Assembly: GCA_011391015.1 (NCBI GenBank)
Contig: JAABRH010000006.1
Span: 1 to 47,956, forward strand
DNA from: Sulfurovum sp.
Lineage (GTDB): Bacteria; Campylobacterota; Campylobacteria; Campylobacterales; Sulfurovaceae
Direction of reading: 5' to 3'
Length of the DNA stretch: 47,956 nt
The notes under the pieces were generated by a model. It was given only the letters and a program-made list of their open reading frames with translations. It was not told the DNA's origin and made no database searches. Shown here piece by piece: positions 31,055 through 38,974 of the stretch; the stretch's first letter is position 1; every line of letters starts with the position of its first letter. The translations under genes and the position numbers were made by a program.

Positions 31055-33616
31055 ATGAAATTAAATGGTAAAGCCTTAAAACTTTTGCTAAGTGCTGGTA
31101 TTATATTTTTGTTAAGCGGATGTGGAAGTGGGGGGACATCCACTACTGACAGCGGTAACACTACACTACCCATTACAACTGATCCAGTTATTGATGACAA
31201 TATAACTATAACTCCGCCAGTTATTGACGACAATACAACTATAACTCCGCCAGATATTGACGACAACACAACTGATGACAACACAACTGATGACAACACA
31301 ACTATAATTCCGCCAGATATTGACGACAATACAACAGTAGACACAACACCCCAGCCAGGTGAGTTAGGTTATCAAACCATTTTACCTGACGGATCAATAG
31401 AATATGTGGATTATACTGGTAAAACTCGTATAGCGCCACCATCAGCTGCGGCAGCAGAGTACCATACGGGTGTGAATTTTGGCAATACACTCTTTGACAG
31501 TGCTGAAAAAAAGTGCCAGAATTGTCACAATGAGTTGTACGATACATGGAAAAACTCAATGCACGGCAAGTCATGGTCTGAGCCTATTTTTCAGGCGAAT
31601 ATGCAAGACTTTTTACGTTTAGAATTGGCAAAAATAGGTTCAACCGGTCCAAGTTCGGCCACTTCAACTGGTATATTATACGAACAGAAAGAGGTGGGAG
31701 TTGGAACAAAAAATATGTTCACTGGTTCTGCACAAACCTGCATTAAGTGTCATGCACCTGGTGCATACTATGCAGGTGATGTAAAAATAAAAGTCACTGA
31801 AGTGAAATCCGCAATAGGTGTCACTTCTGAAGAATTGGCTACACTAAAAAGTACACTTGAGAAGAGTGATCCAAGCGGAGAGATTGCTGTTATTGCTTCA
31901 AGTGACTCTACAGATAAAATCTATAAAGCAACATTTCAAATCGGACATCAGGCAAACCGTGAGGGTATTAACTGTGCATTTTGTCACAGTATAGAAACGC
32001 CTAGACTCATGAAAGCAGATGGTATGGATAATGGTAAATACACTCTGGCACAAGATATGCGCAATGGAGTACATGGTTCAATTGTGCGTTATGCAGGGAC
32101 AGATTTACTCTATAATACCAGCGCAACCTCTGCGGATATGAACGCGTATTTTAAACTTGTAGGTCCTGAAAAATATACTGCCTACCATGCAACGCCAAAA
32201 GAAAATTTTGATATTGCTAAGACTGCTGATGGACGCTTTACGATGACGAGTAAAGACCTCAATGGCACAAATGGCAAAGTACACTTTACAGGAGGACCAT
32301 TCTATGGACCTTATGGTGTAACAGGTACTTCCAATGAAAATGAAACAGACCAAACAGACAGAGTCGCACAAGTGAATCCTCACTTTGACAAAGATGATAA
32401 CAATCACTTTGGCGAAAGCGGTAAGGGTCTATGCCTTTCCTGTCACCAACGTTCTGGAGGTGGATTGACACCAAAAGGTGAAGAGGGAGCGGGTAAATTT
32501 ATGGAGCTTTGTACAACACAAAATGCAGTGACTACAGGTGATGACACCGCTTCAAATGACTCATTAAGTTCACCAAAGTGTCAGAAATGCCATATGGAAC
32601 GCATCGAAGGTACTGTGCTTCACAAATGGGCAAGACCAGACTTAAAATGGACACTGACAGACAATGATCACTTAACGCCAGAGTTTAATCCTGATGATGA
32701 AACAGTAGCATCAGGAGAAAACCCTGTAAGAGACGGTTGGCTCAATTCACATGCCTTTTTGGGTGCAAGTAAAGTAGGGCATGATGCAGCAAGTGCTACT
32801 GCTAAAATAAAAAGTGGATTTGAAGGAAGTATTAGTACACGTGTGAACGGCAATATATTGACAGTCACTACAACATTTGCAAATAAAACAGCCCATATGT
32901 TCCCGGGAGCACACCCAATGCGTCGTGTACTCTCACGCGTGATTGTTACAGATAGCAACGGAGATAAAATTGATATGATTGGAAGTACAGGTGCTTCAAC
33001 ATTTGCAGACATAGAGAATGCTGTTCAGCCACTGCAAGGAAAAGTACTTCACGAGAGTACATCTGCACCGGTACTAGTCAATGATAATGGAAGCGCTCTT
33101 TTAAGTTTCCCTGGCAAAGTTCCAGACTTAAATGGTGGTGCTGTGGTTTCTCAAAAATTTGATGGCACCGCAGTAATCATTTCTGGTACTGATTCAGCAC
33201 TTATAGGTCAAACCATAACAGATGGACTAACCACGGGTACGGTGAATAACGCCGCCATTACAGTGAGTACCGTTGCAAGCAACTTCACAAGAATCTATGG
33301 GCATGAAACAGGTAAGAAATTTGATCTTGATAAGAATGCATCAACACCTGCTGTGTTTGTAGTTCGTCCAGGATTTGACTCCAATATGATTGCAAGTGAC
33401 GCCCGTTTAAGTCCTAATGAAACTGAAACATACACACTGACTTACAATATAGCTGGTAAAAGTGGGGTAAATGCAACGTATAAAATATATTATATGCAAA
33501 AAGGCGCCAACGGCAAGTTCCCAACTACTCCAGAGGGATGGTTGGATAAAGCAGCCAATGCAGAGAAAAAACTACTCATTACAGAAGTTGGCACTTACAC
33601 AGAAGATGCTAACTAA
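31055..33616 (+). CDS. Five-haem c-type cytochrome lipoprotein
   Basis: This 853-residue protein has a lipoprotein signal ending LLSGC (Cys23), then an Asp/Asn/Thr/Pro-rich repeated linker (about 45-95). The cytochrome domain has five CXXCH haem-binding motifs: CQNCH (C154), CIKCH (C229), CAFCH (C307), CLSCH (C460) and CQKCH (C509). The first is followed by NELYDTWKNSMHG, as in cytochrome c554-like multihaem families. The C-terminal third (about 570-853) is beta-rich without haem sites. It should be anchored in the outer membrane and carry electrons in the periplasm or outside the cell. No partner oxidoreductase is adjacent. A hairpin terminator follows. Confidence 0.87.
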   Translation: MKLNGKALKLLLSAGIIFLLSGCGSGGTSTTDSGNTTLPITTDPVIDDNITITPPVIDDNTTITPPDIDDNTTDDNTTDDNTTIIPPDIDDNTTVDTTPQPGELGYQTILPDGSIEYVDYTGKTRIAPPSAAAAEYHTGVNFGNTLFDSAEKKCQNCHNELYDTWKNSMHGKSWSEPIFQANMQDFLRLELAKIGSTGPSSATSTGILYEQKEVGVGTKNMFTGSAQTCIKCHAPGAYYAGDVKIKVTEVKSAIGVTSEELATLKSTLEKSDPSGEIAVIASSDSTDKIYKATFQIGHQANREGINCAFCHSIETPRLMKADGMDNGKYTLAQDMRNGVHGSIVRYAGTDLLYNTSATSADMNAYFKLVGPEKYTAYHATPKENFDIAKTADGRFTMTSKDLNGTNGKVHFTGGPFYGPYGVTGTSNENETDQTDRVAQVNPHFDKDDNNHFGESGKGLCLSCHQRSGGGLTPKGEEGAGKFMELCTTQNAVTTGDDTASNDSLSSPKCQKCHMERIEGTVLHKWARPDLKWTLTDNDHLTPEFNPDDETVASGENPVRDGWLNSHAFLGASKVGHDAASATAKIKSGFEGSISTRVNGNILTVTTTFANKTAHMFPGAHPMRRVLSRVIVTDSNGDKIDMIGSTGASTFADIENAVQPLQGKVLHESTSAPVLVNDNGSALLSFPGKVPDLNGGAVVSQKFDGTAVIISGTDSALIGQTITDGLTTGTVNNAAITVSTVASNFTRIYGHETGKKFDLDKNASTPAVFVVRPGFDSNMIASDARLSPNETETYTLTYNIAGKSGVNATYKIYYMQKGANGKFPTTPEGWLDKAANAEKKLLITEVGTYTEDAN
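31183..31335 (+). repeat. Tandem coding repeats for an Asp-Asn-Thr-Thr linker
   Basis: Imperfect repeats of about 36 bp (ATTGACGACAATACAACT-like units with ACTCCGCCAG) and shorter 15-bp units (ACTGATGACAACACA) encode IDDNTT-ITPP and DDNTT repeats. They form a flexible acidic stalk between the lipid anchor and the haem domain. Such repeats often change copy number between strains. Confidence 0.75.
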
Positions 33617-33623
33617 CTTTCTA

Positions 33624-33653
33624 CTTTAGCCTTCCTTTCAGGGCAGGCTAAAG
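33624..33653. terminator. Probable terminator shared by convergent cytochrome and MFS genes
   Basis: CTTTAGCCT (33624-33632) and AGGCTAAAG (33645-33653) form a perfect 9-bp stem with a 12-base loop, 8 bp after the cytochrome stop. The plus-strand side continues CCTATCTTTGTC, moderately T-rich. The opposing gene ends at 33692. Confidence 0.65.
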
Positions 33654-33691
33654 CCTATCTTTGTCATCGCATCAAAAAAAGTAAAAACTTC

Positions 33692-34825
33692 TTACCGACT
33701 TTTCGCAAAAAGTATCAGCGCCACCAGTACAGCAAATCCAGAAACCAGTAAAAACAAGCCTTGTATGCCATAGCGAGAGACGATAGGTTCAAATAACAGG
33801 GGTGAAGCAAACTGACCCAAAAAAAAGCTTGAAGTAAGCAAACCAGAGGCTCGACCTCGTTTACTTGGGGGAACTTGAGAGAGAAACCATGCGTTGGTAT
33901 TGACCAGCAGAAGTCCAAATGCCATCCCTATGGGTGTAGTCGCCCAAAAAAGTCCTGCGATGTTCTCTGCTTGAGAGAGTAAAAAAAGTCCCAACCCAAA
34001 GAGAAAGAAAGTGGCAGCGTAGATCTGCATATAGCTGAGTTTGGCTTTGATTTTGGCGTACTGCATGGAGGTGAGGGCGTTAAATGTCATGGCGGTTGCG
34101 ATGACAAAACCGACCGTTTGTGGTTTGCCGCCTAGGGTATTGACGATGAGGTAGGGAAGTTGGGTTGGGAGCATATAAAACAGTACCATGACAAAAAATG
34201 CGGTGATATATACGGGTAAAAGTTTGGCTTCGAGTTCAAGCTCGGGGGCATGTGTGTGTCTTTGTGGTTCGTAAAGTGATTTGAGTAAAAATGGCAAAAA
34301 CAATACAGGCAAGAAGTAGATAGCAAAAGGGTAAGACCAGTGCAATTGTGCCAATAGTCCGCCTGAAGTGATAAAGATGATGCCACCTATGCCTACGGCC
34401 AAACCTTGTTTGGACATAAACTTGTGACGCGCATGTTCACTGAAGTAGTCTCCTATGAGTGCGGTGGAGCTGGTCATAATCAGAGCCACCGCAAACCCAA
34501 GTAGTGCGCGTCCTATGAGTATGGCATAAAAATCATGCAGATAAAACCCTGAACTTCCACCTGCTATGAAGAGTACTATCCCTGTATAAAGTGGTTTGAG
34601 TCGCCCGAATCTATCGACGATGTGTCCTGCAAACGGTGCAAAGAGTGCGATGATAATGGAAGGTATGGTGAGCATGAGTTTGGAGAGAAACTCGATGTGC
34701 GGTATGTCTGAGAATGTATGGCTAATAAGGGGCAATGAAGACACTACGGTGATACCCGACATCACCCCCAGTGTGGCTACAAGCAGCAGGGATATCTGGA
34801 TATTTTTGGAGACAGTGGATGTCAT
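33692..34825 (-). CDS. Major facilitator superfamily transporter
   Basis: This 377-residue protein has about twelve hydrophobic helices. The loop between helices 2 and 3 reads GHIVDRFGRLKPLY, the MFS signature, and a weaker repeat TSMQYAKIKAKLSY lies between the halves. PPSKRGRASGLL in the second half is typical of drug-type MFS proteins. The start ATG lies directly after the thiD stop (TAA-ATG), so the pair is probably co-transcribed. This could indicate a thiamine- or pyrimidine-related substrate, but the sequence alone fits a general drug exporter. Confidence 0.85.
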   Translation of the reverse strand: MTSTVSKNIQISLLLVATLGVMSGITVVSSLPLISHTFSDIPHIEFLSKLMLTIPSIIIALFAPFAGHIVDRFGRLKPLYTGIVLFIAGGSSGFYLHDFYAILIGRALLGFAVALIMTSSTALIGDYFSEHARHKFMSKQGLAVGIGGIIFITSGGLLAQLHWSYPFAIYFLPVLFLPFLLKSLYEPQRHTHAPELELEAKLLPVYITAFFVMVLFYMLPTQLPYLIVNTLGGKPQTVGFVIATAMTFNALTSMQYAKIKAKLSYMQIYAATFFLFGLGLFLLSQAENIAGLFWATTPIGMAFGLLLVNTNAWFLSQVPPSKRGRASGLLTSSFFLGQFASPLLFEPIVSRYGIQGLFLLVSGFAVLVALILFAKSR

Positions 34826-35626
34826 TTAAAGTCCAAAATGATTGATGGGACCATGTCCTTTGCCTAATACTTTGTCTTTGCCCTCAGTGATGGCTTTGTT
34901 GAGGTATGCGCATCCCTTGATGGCAGCCTCTTCCAAGCTCTCACCCAACGCGATAAAGGTAGCGATACTTGAAGATAAACTGCATCCTGTGCCGTGTGTG
35001 TTGATGGTGTCGATGGCGTTATTTTTGATGAGTGTGACTTTACTTGTAGCGTGATTGTAGAGTGCATCGGTCATTGTATCTGTAAATTCCAAATGCCCGC
35101 CTTTTAGCAGTACCGAGACTTGGTACTGCTCACCTATCTCTTGGCTACTCGATTCAAGGTTTTGCAAGTCTATGTTATGACCTATGAGGACCTCTGCTTC
35201 TGGTATGTTGGGGGTGATGAGCATCACGTGGGGCAAAAATGCTTTGAGGCGTTCTATGGCGGCATCATCGATGAGGTTGTCGCCTGAAGTTGCAACCATG
35301 ACTGGGTCAAGGATGATGTTTTTGACAGCATATTTTTCCAGTGTATGTTGCACTGCTTCTATCACTTCGCTTGAGTGCAGCATCCCTATCTTGACCGCAC
35401 CAAAATCAATGTCGCTTAAAACCGCTTCCATTTGTGCGATAATGTGTGTTATGGGGATAGCATGGATATCGGTGACTCCTTGGGTGTTCTGTGCGGTGGT
35501 TGCGGTGATGACAGATGCTGCATATCCGCCGTTTGCACTGATGCTTTTAATATCTGCCTGTATACCGGCACACCCGCCTGAGTCGCTTCCTGCGATGGTT
35601 AAAACACTATAGTAGTGGTTGTTCAT
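34826..35626 (-). CDS. thiD: Hydroxymethylpyrimidine/phosphomethylpyrimidine kinase
   Basis: This 266-residue protein is a ribokinase-fold Thi[23 protein letters not shown] binds the pyrimidine, [14 protein letters not shown] and [14 protein letters not shown] are conserved, LLKGGH leads the nucleotide site, and [15 protein letters not shown] holds the anion hole and catalytic residues. It phosphorylates HMP and HMP-phosphate to HMP diphosphate for thiamine synthesis; ThiE-like protein is encoded at 18761-19351. I chose the ATG at 35626, preceded by GGAG, over an upstream GTG at 35647 that lacks a ribosome-binding site. No TPP riboswitch was seen before it. Confidence 0.92.
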   Translation of the reverse strand: MNNHYYSVLTIAGSDSGGCAGIQADIKSISANGGYAASVITATTAQNTQGVTDIHAIPITHIIAQMEAVLSDIDFGAVKIGMLHSSEVIEAVQHTLEKYAVKNIILDPVMVATSGDNLIDDAAIERLKAFLPHVMLITPNIPEAEVLIGHNIDLQNLESSSQEIGEQYQVSVLLKGGHLEFTDTMTDALYNHATSKVTLIKNNAIDTINTHGTGCSLSSSIATFIALGESLEEAAIKGCAYLNKAITEGKDKVLGKGHGPINHFGL

Positions 35627-35764
35627 TTGCTTTACTCCGTTAAGCACAGATTATTGTGTGTATAAAATTCGTTGATAATAACCAACTTAAGATGAAACCT
35701 GTCTAAAAAGTGCTTATTTTTGTGTATGATTAAGGTTAGTAAATTTTGTACCAATGGAGAAAAA

Positions 35765-36718
35765 ATGCAGTTAATCGTTGTCATCTTTCTGGGAGCAGTT
35801 CTCGGTTTTGTCTATGGAAGCTATACGGACGGGTTTATATTTTCTACTGCTATCTGTCTTTTTGCAGGGCTTGCTCTGATTATGCCCTCGTTGTTTAAGT
35901 TTGAACTGGGCGATATCAGACTGGTTTGGGAGCATAAAACAGTGTTGATCAAAGGATTTTTGATCAACTATATCGTTTTACCGCTTTTTGCAGTAGGTAT
36001 CGGTTTGGCGACACAAAATTTTGGAATTGCCGCAGGATTGTTTTTGATATCGGTACTTTCTGGAGGAGGTATGGTGATGCACTGGATCAAAAAATCAAAT
36101 GCTGATACCTCTTTGGGCTTTTTGCTGCTGTTTATCAACCTGCTTTTTATCTCATTTTCATTGCTCTTACTGCATCTTTTTGCGACCTACAGTGCAGGAT
36201 ATTTTGGCACCAGCTATGATGAAGAGATCAGTATCGAGCGCTTTGCGGGTGCGGTGATCGAGCTTTTGATCGTCATACCGTTTCTTGCCAGCAGGGTACT
36301 GCGCTACATCAAACCTTTGCTTGTTTGGATAGAGACATATCGAAACGTGATCAGCCAGGTGAGTATTTTCATCATACTTTTTTACCTGTTTGGTTTGCAA
36401 AATTCGCAGCTGCTAGCCGAAGTGTATGACTTTGAGCCAGAACTCTTTCTGATTGCATTGGTTGGGGTGGCATTTTTTTACCTTTTAACGTGGGGTATCT
36501 CAAGCCTGATGTATGATCTCAATTCACCACAGCAAAGAGCTGCATTTTGGCATAGTGTGACACGTTATCTTACCCTTGCACTAGTGATTTCGACTTTTTC
36601 CATGGGTACATTTGGTGTGTCGATGCTGCTGCCTATCATGTTTGGGTATATGGTGCAGATACCTCTGTCGGTATATATCGACAAAAAGCAGCTTAAGCTA
36701 CTTCCTCAAAACCAGTAA
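35765..36718 (+). CDS. BASS/ACR3-like 10-helix transporter
   Basis: This 317-residue protein has about nine or ten transmembrane helices and resembles the bile acid:sodium symporter superfamily that also includes the arsenite exporter ACR3. Features include an N-terminal half with LIMPSLFKFELGDIR and LINYIVLPLFAVGIGL, and LISVLSGGGMVMHWIKKSNADTSL, which matches the helix-4 crossover of BASS proteins. No cysteine matching the ACR3 site is obvious, so substrate is open. The ATG at 35765 follows GGAGAAAA; a TTG 45 bases upstream extends the frame but is less likely. It ends overlapping by 13 bp the convergent HPP gene. Confidence 0.72.
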   Translation: MQLIVVIFLGAVLGFVYGSYTDGFIFSTAICLFAGLALIMPSLFKFELGDIRLVWEHKTVLIKGFLINYIVLPLFAVGIGLATQNFGIAAGLFLISVLSGGGMVMHWIKKSNADTSLGFLLLFINLLFISFSLLLLHLFATYSAGYFGTSYDEEISIERFAGAVIELLIVIPFLASRVLRYIKPLLVWIETYRNVISQVSIFIILFYLFGLQNSQLLAEVYDFEPELFLIALVGVAFFYLLTWGISSLMYDLNSPQQRAAFWHSVTRYLTLALVISTFSMGTFGVSMLLPIMFGYMVQIPLSVYIDKKQLKLLPQNQ

Positions 36719-37272
36719 CGAGGGTAATGTTTTTGTTTGTTTTTCGTGAGATTATTGACCACAAGAGCAACCAAAAGCAAAAGGATTGCTCCAGATAAAA
36801 TGGGAGTAAATGCATACAAAAATCCCAAAGTATGAATCTGGTTAGAGCCTATGATGGCGATGAGTGCTGTGGCTCCCCCGGGAGGGTGAAGAGTTCTTGT
36901 AAGGTGCATCACAACGATAGAGAGCGAAACAGCCAAAGCACTCACAATGGCGATATCCAAAGTGATGTATTTGTATAAGGCAACACCAATCAATGCGGAG
37001 ATGAGATGTCCGCCGATGAGGTTTCTTGGTTGTGAAAAATCAGCCTGAGGTGCACCATACAACAGTACGGCAGACGCACCAAATGAGCCTACCACAAAGA
37101 GCTGGTTGAGGGGTTCTATCTCCATGAAATGATTGATAGCCGATACCAGATAAATCCCTAAAAATCCACCACTAAACGACAAGCCTATGTCTCTGAGAGG
37201 TTTTCTGGGGGGACAAACCCCTCCGCCTCTCATCTTGTATATAAAGTGATGTATCAAAGATAAGAACTCCAT
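36706..37272 (-). CDS. HPP-family membrane protein
   Basis: This protein of about 188 residues contains the HPP domain: SFGASAVLLYGAPQADFSQPRNLIGGH, then LTRTLHPPGGATALIA, which gives the family its name, and a final helix block. It has four or five transmembrane helices. HPP proteins of cyanobacteria and plants carry nitrite; others are uncharacterised. I chose the ATG at 37272, which overlaps the DUF6714 gene by 19 bp; an upstream in-frame start at 37314 lies deeper in that gene. Nitrite transport is only a possibility. Confidence 0.82.
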   Translation of the reverse strand: MEFLSLIHHFIYKMRGGGVCPPRKPLRDIGLSFSGGFLGIYLVSAINHFMEIEPLNQLFVVGSFGASAVLLYGAPQADFSQPRNLIGGHLISALIGVALYKYITLDIAIVSALAVSLSIVVMHLTRTLHPPGGATALIAIIGSNQIHTLGFLYAFTPILSGAILLLLVALVVNNLTKNKQKHYPRYWF

Positions 37273-37736
37273 TTTGTATCGAGTGCTGTCTGTGCAGACT
37301 GAACATCGATCCACTCTTCACCTAGCGTGAGCACATAGACTAAAAAGTGTGCGATAGCTCTTTTTTGTTCGGGTGTATAGAGATCCACTTTATCATGACC
37401 CAAAGCACCTTCTTCAAGCGTATAAATCGTGGTATCAACGCTCAAAGAGCCCTCTTTATAGTAGTTGATAATGTAGATCATATACGCAGGCAACGCCCAT
37501 TTGATACCTTGCGAATCCATTAAGTCCATCACCGATGAGTAAGAAGCGATATATTTATCCGAGATTTGCGTCCAAGATCTCCACCACAGCCTGTCTTTAT
37601 TTTTGCCTTTTTGGATAAGCTTTGGGCTGCTGCCCACATACATCTCATCGGCTTCATAAATGCCAATGCCGTCTTTGAGCTCCACATCTTTAAATGCGCT
37701 TTCTATCTCTTGTATGAGTTGTTCTTTGTTTGTCAT
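37254..37736 (-). CDS. DUF6714-family protein
   Basis: This protein of about 160 residues resembles the DUF6714 family: a helical start (EQLIQEIESAFKDV), DGIGIYEAD, then the WWRSWTQISDKYIASYSS block and ALPAYMIYIINYY, and a C-terminal YTPEQKRAIAHFL helix. No function is known. The ATG at 37736 follows AAGAGAAG; another ATG at 37769 overlaps the peptidase gene stop and would add eleven residues. Its tail overlaps the HPP gene. The three minus-strand genes from 38773 to 36706 therefore form a tightly packed operon. Confidence 0.72.
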   Translation of the reverse strand: MTNKEQLIQEIESAFKDVELKDGIGIYEADEMYVGSSPKLIQKGKNKDRLWWRSWTQISDKYIASYSSVMDLMDSQGIKWALPAYMIYIINYYKEGSLSVDTTIYTLEEGALGHDKVDLYTPEQKRAIAHFLVYVLTLGEEWIDVQSAQTALDTKWSSYL

Positions 37737-37756
37737 CTCTTCTCTTTCTAAAGCAT

Positions 37757-38773
37757 TTATATGAGCCATTGATTCTCGCTGAAAACCACCTGACCATCTA
37801 TCTCCAACACCGTAGTGTCTATCATCACGTCAATGTGGAACTTACCGCTATTTCTCTTAAAACCCTCTTTGGCGTAGATGCCGTGTTTGGCTCCCAGCGA
37901 AAGATGCAAACCGCACATACGTTCAAATGTCCCCATATCTGACACAGAGCGTTCTTTACTAAATGCACGGTTGAGTCCCAGTCCCAGCTCCCGTACCCAT
38001 ACGACCTCTTCCTCTGCTTTGATCATCTCGAGCATCGCTTCAAAGTCCGGAGTGGTATTTTCTGTAGCGACCAATTGACCGTTTTGGATGATGATGGTGA
38101 TGGGGTGGGGCGGAATATTTACCTTATAATTGATGTCACCAAAGGCGATGATGTTGGTTTTTCCGTTTAAAGAAGTGAGTTCTTTTGATTCTGTAAAAAC
38201 CTCTCCCAAGGGGAGTTGTCCGCCCACATTATTCATCTGCGAGTAGTCGCCGATGTTGAGTTTGGGCTCTTCAAACCCGCCTTGAAAGACGAGTTGATAT
38301 CCACCGCTGTGCACAACCGCCCCTTGGGAATCCTCTAACATATGTTTGAGCGTATGTCCCGTATGATGATAATAGCTTTTGTCATACGCCAAAGCATCGA
38401 TATAGTACCTGACTTCATTTTCAGTGGGCATTCTGCCTAAGTGCGGGTGTTCTGCTACTTTTATTTTCATCTTGAACAGCTCGATTCTGATGCGAAAGGC
38501 GTTGAGACGAAAACTGGTCGATTGCACTAATGCAACAAAGTCCCCCTCTTGTAATGCGTCTATTTGTGAGAGTATCTCTTCTTTGGGAGTCTCATGAAAA
38601 TCGATAAATATCCCTTTGGGCAACGCCTCCCGATACGCCTGCGTAAGTCTCACAGACAAAGGTGAGTTCAAATCATAAATCACCATCGCCGTATGAGCCT
38701 CATCATATAAAAACGCATCCCGAAGCATATCTTGAAGATGGTTTGAAGCTTGAAGTATTAACGCAGTTGGCAT
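37757..38773 (-). CDS. M29-like aminopeptidase
   Basis: This 338-residue protein looks like the thermophilic M29 (AmpS/PepS/aminopeptidase T) metallopeptidases, mainly in its C-terminal half. There the metal-ligand segments are recognisable: VRELGLGLNRAF, TFERMCGLHLSLGAKHGIY and KFHIDVMIDTT, which provide Glu, Glu, His, His and Asp residues. The N-terminal half (about 1-150) is less alike. M29 enzymes remove N-terminal residues from peptides using two metal ions. It is the first gene of a minus-strand operon with DUF6714 and HPP genes. Family membership is likely; activity is inferred. Confidence 0.72.
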   Translation of the reverse strand: MPTALILQASNHLQDMLRDAFLYDEAHTAMVIYDLNSPLSVRLTQAYREALPKGIFIDFHETPKEEILSQIDALQEGDFVALVQSTSFRLNAFRIRIELFKMKIKVAEHPHLGRMPTENEVRYYIDALAYDKSYYHHTGHTLKHMLEDSQGAVVHSGGYQLVFQGGFEEPKLNIGDYSQMNNVGGQLPLGEVFTESKELTSLNGKTNIIAFGDINYKVNIPPHPITIIIQNGQLVATENTTPDFEAMLEMIKAEEEVVWVRELGLGLNRAFSKERSVSDMGTFERMCGLHLSLGAKHGIYAKEGFKRNSGKFHIDVMIDTTVLEIDGQVVFSENQWLI

Positions 38774-38959
38774 TGAGACTCTTTGTGGTGGGATAGGTAG
38801 TAGATATTTTACAAAAAATATGCTTTGAGGAGCTTCTTGGGAACTGAAATACCTCTAGCGTCAGCTATATCCTACACCTAAAAAGCTTATCTGTGCTATA
38901 GTTGCAAAAACATTCATCTTGGGGCATGCTGCGTACACGCTGCGTCACAAGGTGAATTT
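38774..38959 (+). other. Spacer before the HAE3-type transporter
   Basis: This 186-bp divergent spacer contains the short direct repeat GCTGCGT (two copies about 38930-38945) and AT-rich stretches. No convincing promoter or palindrome was seen. Confidence 0.4.
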
Positions 38960-38974
38960 ATGAAAGTTGTGTAA
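38960..38974 (+). CDS. Four-codon minicistron overlapping the transporter start
   Basis: AAGGTGA (38949-38955) is followed by ATG-AAA-GTT-GTG-TAA, and the stop overlaps the start of the transporter as TAATG. The transporter has no good ribosome-binding site of its own, so ribosomes may start at this minicistron and re-initiate. It is a coupling device candidate, not a likely protein. Confidence 0.4.
   Translation: MKVV

Noticed and set aside
31183-31335. Repeat array as a CRISPR
   Set aside because: The units are coding, in frame, without unique spacers of constant length.
35627-35760. TPP riboswitch upstream of thiD (and of the ThiE-like gene)
   Set aside because: No CTGAGA or ACCTGATCTGG-type conserved element was seen.
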